Shown here: in pieces, positions 51,545 to 58,889 of the stretch | Position numbering within the stretch: the first letter of the stretch is position 1 | How the letters are laid out: every line of letters starts with the position of its first letter | Source: Gordonia prachuapensis | Lineage (GTDB): Bacteria; Actinomycetota; Actinomycetes; Mycobacteriales; Mycobacteriaceae | DNA length: 64,000 bases | Direction: 5' to 3' | NCBI RefSeq assembly: GCF_036350515.1 | Contig: NZ_JAZDUE010000003.1 | Span: forward strand, 1 to 64,000 | Notes under the pieces: model-generated | The model's database searches: none | What the model was told of the DNA's origin: nothing | What the model saw: only the letters and a program-made list of their open reading frames with translations | Position numbers and translations under genes: made by a program

Positions 51545-52969
51545 TCAGGCGTCGTAGCCGAGCAGTGACTTCACCTCGAGGAACTCGTCGAAGGCGTAGT
51601 CGCCCCACTCGCGGCCGTTGCCGCTCTGCTTGTAGCCACCGAACGGCGCGACCGGGTCGAGCTGGGCGCCGTTGAGCGAGATCGAACCGGCGCGGATGCG
51701 CGAACCGACCTTGCGCACTTCATCGACATCCTTGCCGGACACGTAGCCGGCGAGGCCGTACTCGGTGTCGTTGGCGATCTCGATGGCATTGTCGAGCGAG
51801 TCGTACCCGATCATCACGAGAACCGGTCCGAAGATCTCGGTGCGCGCGATCTCCATGTCGTTGGTGACGTCGGAGAACACAGTCGGCCGGACGTAGTAGC
51901 CGGTCGGCAGCTCGTCCGGGCGACCGGGGCCGCCGAACACGACCTTCGCGCCCTCGCTGACACCGCGCTCGATCAGGCCCTGGATCTTGTCGAACTGAGC
52001 CTCCGACACCACGGGGCCCAGCCGCACGTCGCCGGCCGGATCGCCCACCGTCAGCGTCGATTCCACGGACTTGGCGGCTTCCTCGGCCTCGGCCAGACGG
52101 GCCTTCGGGACGATCATGCGGGTGGGCGCGTTGCAGGACTGGCCCGAGTTCATCATCATCGCGGCGACACCGCCGGCGACATTGGCTGCGAAATCCTCGT
52201 CGTCGAGAATGACGTTCGGGCTCTTGCCACCCAGTTCCTGGGCCACGCGCTTGACCGTCGGCGCAGCATTCTTGGCCACCTCGATGCCGGCGCGGGTGCT
52301 GCCGGTGAACGACACCATGTCGATGCCGGGATGAGCCGCGAGGGCGGTGCCGACACCCGGTCCGTCGCCGTTGACCAAGTTGAAGACGCCGGCCGGAACA
52401 CCTGCGGTGTCGAAGATCTCGGCGACGATCGCGGCGCTGAAGGGAGCCACCTCGGACGGCTTGAGCACCATGGTGCAGCCGGTCGCGAGCGCCGGTGCCA
52501 CCTTGCACATGACCTGGTTGAGCGGCCAGTTCCACGGGGTGATGAAACCGCAGACGCCGATGGGCTCCTTGACGATCCGCGAGGTGCCGCGGTCTTCGGA
52601 GAACGTGAAGGCGGGCAGTTGGGCCGCCGCGGTCATCAGGTGCGCAAGGCCGATCGGCACCTGCACGTTGTTGGCGAGTCCGCTCGGGGCGCCCATCTCC
52701 TCGGTCACCGCGGCGGCCAGGTCCGGCATCCGGTTCTGGTACTCGGCCACCACCGCGTTCAGGACGTCGACCCGCTCGTCGACCGATGTCTGGCTCCAGG
52801 TCGTGAAGGCCTTGCGCGCGGCCTCCACGGCCTTGTCGACGTCGGCGGCCGATCCGATGGCCACCTGGCCCGCGGCCTTCTCGGTGGCCGGGTTGATGAC
52901 GTCGATGAGGTTGAGTTCGGCGGGCTCCGTCCACGAGCCGTCGATGTAGAACTTGGTGATCTCGCGCAT
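51545..52969 (-). CDS. NAD(P)-dependent aldehyde dehydrogenase
   Basis: A 474-residue ALDH superfamily enzyme. The nucleophile Cys is in MNSGQSCNAPTR, the general-base Glu in QELGGKSPNVI, and the cofactor segment is FITPWNWPLNQ with GSTRAGIEVAK. Length and the C-terminal PFGGYKQSGNGREWG fit soluble ALDHs acting on aliphatic or aromatic aldehydes. ATG at 52969 was chosen for a normal N-terminus. Its gene is convergent with the carotenoid oxygenase across a terminator, so any joint function is only suggestive. Confidence 0.93.
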   Translation of the reverse strand: MREITKFYIDGSWTEPAELNLIDVINPATEKAAGQVAIGSAADVDKAVEAARKAFTTWSQTSVDERVDVLNAVVAEYQNRMPDLAAAVTEEMGAPSGLANNVQVPIGLAHLMTAAAQLPAFTFSEDRGTSRIVKEPIGVCGFITPWNWPLNQVMCKVAPALATGCTMVLKPSEVAPFSAAIVAEIFDTAGVPAGVFNLVNGDGPGVGTALAAHPGIDMVSFTGSTRAGIEVAKNAAPTVKRVAQELGGKSPNVILDDEDFAANVAGGVAAMMMNSGQSCNAPTRMIVPKARLAEAEEAAKSVESTLTVGDPAGDVRLGPVVSEAQFDKIQGLIERGVSEGAKVVFGGPGRPDELPTGYYVRPTVFSDVTNDMEIARTEIFGPVLVMIGYDSLDNAIEIANDTEYGLAGYVSGKDVDEVRKVGSRIRAGSISLNGAQLDPVAPFGGYKQSGNGREWGDYAFDEFLEVKSLLGYDA

Positions 52970-53127
52970 GCTTGTCCTTCGTCTCGACACGTGTTGTCGA
53001 CACCACACTATGCCTGTCGGCAGAGTGCATGTCTCCTCTTTGAGGAAACCTTTGTTGTCACATATAGGACTTTTTCGGACAGTTCGGCCTGCGGTCGACC
53101 GGAAGGCCCATCGCTAGGGTTGGGGGC

Positions 53128-53448
53128 ATGATCCTCATCGTCGCAAAGTGGCCCGTCAAGCCCGAATTCGCCGACCAATGGCCTGAGCTCGTCCGGGAGT
53201 TCACCGACGCCACCCGCGCCGAGCCGGGCAACAAGTTCTTCGAGTGGTCGCGCAGTCTCGACGACCCGCACACCTACGTCCTGGTCGAGGCGTTCGACGA
53301 CGACGCGGCCGAGGCGCACGTCACGAGCTCGCACTTCCAGGTGGCGACCACCGAGCTGCCGAAGTATCTCGAGCGGACGCCGGACATCGTCAATGTGACC
53401 GTCGATCAGGACGACTGGTCGAAGCTCGGCGAGATGTCCGTCGACTGA
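53128..53448 (+). CDS. Antibiotic biosynthesis monooxygenase (ABM) domain protein
   Basis: A 106-residue dimeric alpha-beta barrel-type protein. MILIVAKWPVKPEFADQWPELVREFTDATRAEPGNKFFEWSRS and the SSHFQVATTELP segment are typical ABM/YgiN features. Relatives act as small monooxygenases or quinol oxidases or have no known activity. It is divergent from the aldehyde dehydrogenase and stands alone. Confidence 0.87.
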   Translation: MILIVAKWPVKPEFADQWPELVREFTDATRAEPGNKFFEWSRSLDDPHTYVLVEAFDDDAAEAHVTSSHFQVATTELPKYLERTPDIVNVTVDQDDWSKLGEMSVD

Positions 53449-53549
53449 GCGAGCACAACCCGATTGCGTGGGTGCTCACAAGTGTCGCTTGTGGGTGCAC
53501 AAGGTCGGGCCATCTGCCGTGACCGGCCCGGGTGTCCCAGGGTGGGTAC

Positions 53550-54686
53550 ATGTCCATCACGCTCGACGTCCGCCGCGCGGCCAACCGTCGTCTACTCACT
53601 GATCTCGACCATCCGCGGCAGGTCTTCGAGCACCTGACCCCGAACTGGTTCGCGGCGGTGATGGGTACGGGCATCGTCGCCAACGCGGCGGTCGCGCTGC
53701 CGATGCGGTCGGCCGCGCTGGACGCTTTCGCCACGGCGATCTGGGCGGCGGCCGCGATCCTGCTGGCGACCATCGCGACCGCATTCGTCGTGCACTGGGT
53801 GCGTCATCGCGAGAACGCCCGGGGTTATGCCGCCGATCCGGTGATGTCCCATTTCTACGGCGCACCGCCGATGGCACTGCTCACCGTCGGCGCCGGGACG
53901 TTGTCGCTGGGCGGACCGATTCTCGGGGATTCGGTGGCGCTGTGGACGAGCGTGGTCTTGTGGTCGTCGGGCACCGCCCTCGGCGTGCTGACCGCGGTGT
54001 GGGTGCCGTTCACCATGATGACCGCGCCGCGACGCAGTGAGAACGTGGCGCTGCCGGCCTGGCTGATGCCGGTGGTTCCGCCGATGGTGTCCGCGGCGAC
54101 GGGCGCGGCGCTCATCGCGCACGTGCCGACCGGTCAACCGCGGCTGGCGATGCTGACCGGATGCTATGCGTTGTTCGGTGTCAGCCTCGTTCTCGGACTG
54201 ATGACGATGACGATGATCTATGCGCGGCTCACCCACGGCGGCGTGCCCGAGTCCCGATCGGCGCCCACCATCTGGATCACGCTCGGAATGATCGGTCAGT
54301 CGGTCACGGCCGCGAATCTGCTGGCCGCCGAGGCCGACCACGTCTTCACCGGGGCGCAGGCGCCGATCGCCACGGGGCTCGCCGTGTTCGGCATCGTGGT
54401 CGGTCTCGCGATGGGCGGTTTCGGCGTGGCGATGTTCGCACTGGCCACCGCGGTCACCGTGCGAGCGGTCCGTCGTAGTCTGCCGTTCGCGTTGACATGG
54501 TGGAGTTTCACGTTCCCGGTCGGCACCTGCGTGACCGGGCTCCTCGCGCTGGGTGCCGCGCTCGACGCCGCGCCGATCCGTGCGCTGGGGGAGATGCTGT
54601 TCGTGGTCCTGGTCGCCGCGTGGGCGACGGTCGCGGTTCGCACCGCGCGAGCGGCGGTGCGGGGCAGCGTGTTCCGGCCGGTCTGA
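53550..54686 (+). CDS. TDT-family (tellurite/dicarboxylate, TehA/SLAC1-like) transporter
   Basis: A 378-residue membrane protein with about ten transmembrane helices. NWFAAVMGTGIVANAAVAL in helix 1, FYGAPPMALLTVGAG and WWSFTFPVGTCVTGL near the end match the TDT/voltage-dependent anion channel family. Bacterial members export sulfite or C4-dicarboxylates or give tellurite resistance. ATG at 53550 is preferred over GTG at 53532 because AGGGTGGG lies just upstream of the former. Given the sulfatase and dioxygenase in the window, sulfite export is one possibility, but they are 40 kb apart. Confidence 0.88.
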   Translation: MSITLDVRRAANRRLLTDLDHPRQVFEHLTPNWFAAVMGTGIVANAAVALPMRSAALDAFATAIWAAAAILLATIATAFVVHWVRHRENARGYAADPVMSHFYGAPPMALLTVGAGTLSLGGPILGDSVALWTSVVLWSSGTALGVLTAVWVPFTMMTAPRRSENVALPAWLMPVVPPMVSAATGAALIAHVPTGQPRLAMLTGCYALFGVSLVLGLMTMTMIYARLTHGGVPESRSAPTIWITLGMIGQSVTAANLLAAEADHVFTGAQAPIATGLAVFGIVVGLAMGGFGVAMFALATAVTVRAVRRSLPFALTWWSFTFPVGTCVTGLLALGAALDAAPIRALGEMLFVVLVAAWATVAVRTARAAVRGSVFRPV

Positions 54687-54702
54687 CGTATCGGGCGGCC
54701 GG

Positions 54703-55860
54703 TCAACCGGGCCGGCGGACGCGCACCGCCCGCGCGGTCGCCGCGACCACTGCGGCCGCCGCCAGTATCGCCAACGGGGCCACGACGCCGACCGACCCAC
54801 GGATGCTGGTGAGCAGCACGGGCAGCCCGAAGCCCAGGTAGGAGGCGACGTAGAAGATTCCGGTCACGCGGCCCCGGCTCGCTGCGGGCGTCATCGTCTC
54901 GACGTCGACGAGGCCGTCTCGCAGGCACAGCCCGTACGCGAGCCCGAGGACGATAGCGGTGAGCGCGAACACGGCCAGACTCGGCTCGGAACCCGCAGCC
55001 GCGGCCATCACGAAGCCGATCGCGGCCAGCGCAGCGCCGACGACGCCGGTCATCGGACCGGTGTGCAGTCGACGCACGACGAACTGCACGACCACGCCGG
55101 AGCCCAGACACAGCGCCGCGGCAAGACCGGGCACCCATGCCCCGTCGTATCGGTCGCCGATCCGCGCGGCCATCACGACCACCGCGACGGTCACCGACGA
55201 GAAGACCCACAACGCCATGGGAATCGACCACGACAGCGCGGCTCGCACCGACCGCGTGGTCGTCTCGTGAGCGTCGGCGGAGTCGTGGACCGGCGAGTGT
55301 GCCGGTGGGGTCAGCACGATCGCCGCGACGGCAACCGCCAACGAGGCGACTCCGGTGACCGCGAACGGCACCTCGAGTCGATGCGGGACGAACTCCGCGA
55401 GCACCCCGGTGATGACGGGTCCGAGGGCGAACCCGGTGGTGAGCACCGCTCCGGCCAGCGTCGCGCCGGACCGTCCACGCAGGTCCGCCGCCCACGCGGT
55501 GCCCGCCCCGATGGTCAGACCCGCGCCGAGCCCGACGACGAGACGGCCGACGAGCACGCCGGCCTGGTCGTGCCACACGATCATCATCAGATTGCCCAGG
55601 CCGGCGAGCATCGCGCCCGACAGAACCACCGGCCTGCGGCCGACCCGGTCCGACAGCGTGCCGCCCCCGAACAACCCCGGCAGCAACCCGAGCGCATAGA
55701 TGCCGAACGCGCCGTCGACGACGGTCGCCGACAGACCTTCGTCGGCCCGCAGCACCGGGATCATCGACGCGAAATGATTGGCGCCCCAACCGGTCGTGAA
55801 CAAGACCAGCAGGACCGCCGGCAGCGCGTAGCGCTTCGTGCTCTTTTCGTCGATGTCCAT
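54703..55860 (-). CDS. Major facilitator superfamily transporter
   Basis: A 385-residue MFS protein with 12 predicted helices. The loop-2/3 motif GGGTLSDRVGRRPVVL and FASMIPVLRADEGLSATVVDGAFGIYALGLLPGLF are characteristic of drug/sugar-type efflux MFS proteins. MDIDEKSTKRYALPAV is taken as the start. The substrate is unknown. Convergent with the TDT transporter and divergent from the HSL-type esterase with 64 bp between starts. Confidence 0.9.
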   Translation of the reverse strand: MDIDEKSTKRYALPAVLLVLFTTGWGANHFASMIPVLRADEGLSATVVDGAFGIYALGLLPGLFGGGTLSDRVGRRPVVLSGAMLAGLGNLMMIVWHDQAGVLVGRLVVGLGAGLTIGAGTAWAADLRGRSGATLAGAVLTTGFALGPVITGVLAEFVPHRLEVPFAVTGVASLAVAVAAIVLTPPAHSPVHDSADAHETTTRSVRAALSWSIPMALWVFSSVTVAVVVMAARIGDRYDGAWVPGLAAALCLGSGVVVQFVVRRLHTGPMTGVVGAALAAIGFVMAAAAGSEPSLAVFALTAIVLGLAYGLCLRDGLVDVETMTPAASRGRVTGIFYVASYLGFGLPVLLTSIRGSVGVVAPLAILAAAAVVAATARAVRVRRPG

Positions 55861-55924
55861 CGATCGTGATTGTGCCGGGGTATGAGTAGAACCAACGAAT
55901 CGCATCGGGAGGTACGAGTCGACG

Positions 55925-56833
55925 ATGAACGCAGTGCAGCAAGAATTCCATCCGGACCTGGCCCGGCCGGCCCGGGTCCTGCCGCGCGGTCTGGTGGGGC
56001 CGCGAAGCCTCCGGGTCGTCAGGTTCGTGCAGAACACCATGGCCCGCCTGCAACGCGGCGGCGATGTCGAGGTGCGTTCGCTGCCGTCGGGTGGCGGCGT
56101 CCGGATCTTTCGTCCCGACGGTTCGGCCGGAAACGCACCTGTCCTGGTGTGGGTGCACGGCGGGGGCTACGTGATCGGGCGAGCGCAACAGGATGATGCA
56201 CGGTGCCGGCATTTCAGCCGCGAGCTGGGCGCGGTGGTGGTCTCGGTGGATTACCGCCTCGCGCCCGAGGATCCGTTCCCGGCCGCCCTCGATGACTGCC
56301 ACGAGGCGCTCTCCCTCGCGCGCGAACTGGACGGGGTGGATTCGTCGCGGATCGTGATCGGCGGGGCGAGCGCGGGGGGTGGCCTCGCCGCGCAGCTGGC
56401 TCTGCGGATCAGGGATCTCGGTGAGCCGACACCTCTTCTCCAACTGCTGGTCTACCCGATGCTCGACGACCGCACCGGTGCCGACGGCCCGTCGGCGATG
56501 GAAACCAGCCTGCGGATCTGGAACAGCAGATCGAATCGGTTCGGATGGCAGTCGTATCTCGGGGATGCGACGCCCGAAGTGGTGGCACCGGCGCGCCGAG
56601 ACGATCTCGACGACCTCGCGCCCGCGTGGATCGGCGTCGGCAGCCTCGACCTCTTCCACGACGAGGATCTCGCCTACGCCGAGCGGCTACGCGACGTGGG
56701 CGTCGACTGCGATGTCGAGGTGATCCCTGGTGCGTACCACGCTTTCGACCTGCTCCTGACGTCGGCGCCGGTGTCCAAGGAGTTCGTCCGGATGCAGGTG
56801 GACGCGGTGCGAAAGGCGTTCGAGGCGAACTGA
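55925..56833 (+). CDS. Alpha/beta hydrolase, hormone-sensitive-lipase (HSL) family esterase
   Basis: A 302-residue esterase. The HGGG oxyanion motif (from His78, VWVHGGGY), Ser149 in GGASAGGG, Asp in GSLDLFHDED and His in GAYHAFD form the HSL-family active site. DYRLAPEDPFPAALDD is also diagnostic. These hydrolyse short- to medium-chain esters. In mycobacteria such enzymes (Lip family) act in lipid turnover. Divergent from an MFS gene; the next gene downstream is on the other strand. Confidence 0.92.
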   Translation: MNAVQQEFHPDLARPARVLPRGLVGPRSLRVVRFVQNTMARLQRGGDVEVRSLPSGGGVRIFRPDGSAGNAPVLVWVHGGGYVIGRAQQDDARCRHFSRELGAVVVSVDYRLAPEDPFPAALDDCHEALSLARELDGVDSSRIVIGGASAGGGLAAQLALRIRDLGEPTPLLQLLVYPMLDDRTGADGPSAMETSLRIWNSRSNRFGWQSYLGDATPEVVAPARRDDLDDLAPAWIGVGSLDLFHDEDLAYAERLRDVGVDCDVEVIPGAYHAFDLLLTSAPVSKEFVRMQVDAVRKAFEAN

Positions 56834-56912
56834 TTGTCGCCCGTCGGAGCCGACGTCTGTCGGTGCGGTGACGGTTCGGCCGGCGCCGTTCGAGAGCCGC
56901 GCCGGCGCCCGG

Positions 56913-57419
56913 TCATCGTGTGGAGTCGAAACCGGAGAGCGCGACCACGAGCGTGTCTCGCGCCCGATCGGTACCTGCTGCCGCCGAGATGAGGGCCGCC
57001 CGCCACAGCGCCGCGATGATGGTGGGATCGGCAGTGATGGCCAGGTGCCCGAGCAATTCGTCGACGAACTGCGCCACCGGGTCCTCGCCGGATTTGGGCG
57101 GCGGCTGGCCGAGTAGATAGGCGAACCGCTGGGCCACCGCGTAGTCGAATCCCACCAGCAGGACCTCGCTCGCGCTGCGCGATGTGGCGGCGGCACCCGA
57201 CATCCGATCCAGCAGGCGCTGCTCGACGTCGGCGCGGACGAACTGATAGAGCCCCAGCTTGCTGTCGAAATGATGGTAGAGCGCGCCGGTCGTCACCTCT
57301 GCTGCCGACGCGAGTGCGCCCACGGTCACCTCGTCGAACGGCTTGGACCCGAACTGTTCGACAGCCCGCAGGGCGAGCCGTCCCTTCGGCGAGGTCGAGA
57401 CCGGTATCCACTGGCGCAT
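56913..57419 (-). CDS. TetR-family regulator of the VOC gene pair
   Basis: A 168-residue short TetR protein. The HTH spans about residues 28-65 (PFDEVTVGALASAAEVTTGALYHHFDSKLGLY). The ligand domain has FDYAVAQRFAYLL and TRARDTLVVALSGF-like segments. It is divergent from the VOC gene with a 61-bp intergenic region carrying two similar palindromic boxes. It probably represses both genes. Ligand unknown. Confidence 0.88.
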   Translation of the reverse strand: MRQWIPVSTSPKGRLALRAVEQFGSKPFDEVTVGALASAAEVTTGALYHHFDSKLGLYQFVRADVEQRLLDRMSGAAATSRSASEVLLVGFDYAVAQRFAYLLGQPPPKSGEDPVAQFVDELLGHLAITADPTIIAALWRAALISAAAGTDRARDTLVVALSGFDSTR

Positions 57420-57423
57420 ACCT

Positions 57424-57459
57424 CCATAATGGCGTTATGCTTTCCATAATCCAATTACG
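57424..57459. promoter_or_regulatory. Two repeated TetR-type operator boxes
   Basis: CCATAATGGCGTTATG (57424-57439) and CCATAATCCAATTACG (57444-57459) are similar 16-base imperfect palindromes 20 bp apart between the divergent TetR and VOC genes. The first contains the perfect 15-mer CATAA-TGGCG-TTATG. Two helical turns between centres suit cooperative binding of two repressor dimers. Confidence 0.7.
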
Positions 57460-57480
57460 CCACGCACGCTGTCGAAAGGT

Positions 57481-57828
57481 ATGGACATGAAACTCGAGTT
57501 CTTCCTGGCGCCGACCAAGGATCTGGAAGCGTCGTTGGCCCTCTACCGTGACGGCCTGGGCTGGCAGGAGGCCTGGCGCGAGGGCGACCTGACCGTGACG
57601 CTGGCGATTCCCGGCTCGGAGGCGAGCCTGATGATCGACGCGATGGATCCCGAAGCCGCACCGGGGCCGGTGTTCTCGGTCGAGAGCCTCGCCGACTTCC
57701 ACTCGACCCTGCCCGCGGGGCTCGCGGTGGTCGACGAACCGGCCGAGATCCCGGGCGGCTTCATGGCGACCTATCGGGATCCGGGCGGCGCGACGCTGTA
57801 TGTGCTCGACCAGTCGACGGGTGGGTGA
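57481..57828 (+). CDS. VOC-family (glyoxalase/bleomycin-resistance fold) protein
   Basis: A 115-residue single-domain VOC protein. It has the beta-alpha-beta-beta-beta repeats (KLEFFLAPTKDLEASLALYRDGLGWQEAW and PGGFMATYRDPGGATLYVL) seen in glyoxalase and dioxygenase relatives. It could be a detoxification or small-molecule-binding protein; no metal site or substrate can be assigned. Start two codons before MKLEFF. Confidence 0.85.
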   Translation: MDMKLEFFLAPTKDLEASLALYRDGLGWQEAWREGDLTVTLAIPGSEASLMIDAMDPEAAPGPVFSVESLADFHSTLPAGLAVVDEPAEIPGGFMATYRDPGGATLYVLDQSTGG

Positions 57829-57842
57829 TCGCGACGGTCGAT

Positions 57843-58352
57843 TCAGACGGAACCGGCGGCGTTGGGGGAACCGGCCACACGCCGAGCGAAACGCTCGACC
57901 CGCCTGCCGAGGCCTTCGATGCGCTGTTGGCGCACCCCTTCGGGGTCGGCACCGGCGAAGATCTTCGACGGTTTCGCTCTAACGTTGGAGTTGCACTGGA
58001 ATTCTGAGCAGATCAACGCACCCAGGGTGTCGCCCTTGCGGCCGGCGGCGCCGCCCCGTTTGGCGCTGTAGAACGCCACCTCGTTCGGCAGCTGGACGTC
58101 TTCGCACAGCGAGCACTGGGGACGGGTTCTCGGTTGCGATGACCCGAGTCTGAGTATCACTCCGACGGGCTCGTCGTCGACCGGTGTGACGAGATAGCCG
58201 ACCAGTGGCAGCTTGGGGTCGCGCCAGCCGAGGAAGAGCAACTTCTCCCAGTCGATCGCGTCGAAGCCGATCGGAAGCGTCAGCGAATTACGTTCCCGAC
58301 GAGTGGAATTGACGAAACAGGCGCGGATCTGCGCCTCGGTGAGGGCGTGCAT
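57843..58352 (-). CDS. FBP (EF-G-binding, treble-clef zinc) domain protein
   Basis: A 169-residue protein with an FBP C-terminal treble-clef zinc domain. The zinc ligands appear as CSLC, then CNSN-adjacent cysteines in ICSEFQC. The N-terminal MHALTEAQIRACFVNSTRRERNSLTLP is family-typical. Related domains occur in FusB, the fusidic-acid resistance factor that binds EF-G, but actinobacterial members need not do so. Its C-terminus ends 15 bp from the VOC stop, convergent. Confidence 0.87.
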   Translation of the reverse strand: MHALTEAQIRACFVNSTRRERNSLTLPIGFDAIDWEKLLFLGWRDPKLPLVGYLVTPVDDEPVGVILRLGSSQPRTRPQCSLCEDVQLPNEVAFYSAKRGGAAGRKGDTLGALICSEFQCNSNVRAKPSKIFAGADPEGVRQQRIEGLGRRVERFARRVAGSPNAAGSV

Positions 58353-58604
58353 GAGTATGTCCTTGACATCGTTCGGAGGAAGGAAGGTACGCCTGAAGCG
58401 GCACGGGCCGCCGTTCGACGACTCACGTGCCTTCGGGGCGGGCCCCTCAAGCGAGGCCGGCGAAGCCGCCGGCTACTCCCTCGTGCCCAGCGGGCCTCCG
58501 TGCTGACGGTGACATGGATCCGATGATGTCAAAGTCTCGCCGAGGGTGACAGCCAGGTTGTCTTGCGAGCGTGCGTTCTCCGGCATAGGCCGGCAATGTG
58601 ATGG

Positions 58605-58678
58605 TGCCCCCAGTCGGACTCGAACCGACACTGGGCGGATTTTAAGTCCGCTGCCTCTGCCAATTGGGCTATAGGGGC
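58605..58678 (-). tRNA. tRNA-Leu-like (UAA anticodon) with short variable arm
   Basis: A complete cloverleaf. The acceptor pairs GCCCCTA with TGGGGGC, the D-arm has GCC/GGC, the anticodon stem is GCGGA/TCCGC around CTTAAAA (anticodon TAA), and the T-arm is GTCGG/CCGAC with loop TTCGAGT. The discriminator base is A and CCA is encoded (58602-58604). The variable region is only five bases (CCAGT), whereas bacterial leucine tRNAs are class II with a long variable arm. Anticodon UAA reads UUA. The body resembles a lysine-type class I tRNA. It stands between FBP and MmpL genes. Confidence 0.85.
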
Positions 58679-58847
58679 CTGGAACCCGCGGGCCCTCGAC
58701 AGGGCCCGCGAAATAGGCACGGCGACTCACAGCATGTCACGCGCGGGGTTGCGCGGACGCGGCGGCGGTTGTCGCGAAGACCGCGATCCGGTCCCAGCCG
58801 AGCTCCATGATCATCCGTTGAGACGATTGACCGCCTTCATTAATGCT

Positions 58848-58858
58848 GTTAACTTAAC
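58848..58858. promoter_or_regulatory. Candidate operator upstream of MmpL
   Basis: GTTAA-C-TTAAC is an 11-base near-perfect palindrome 31 bp before the MmpL start codon, in a short AT-rich stretch (GTTAACTTAACG) unusual for this DNA. A TetR gene overlaps the end of the MmpL gene and could bind here. Confidence 0.4.
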
Positions 58859-58889
58859 GTCGATAACTCACCGATTCGGGGGTGCTTCG

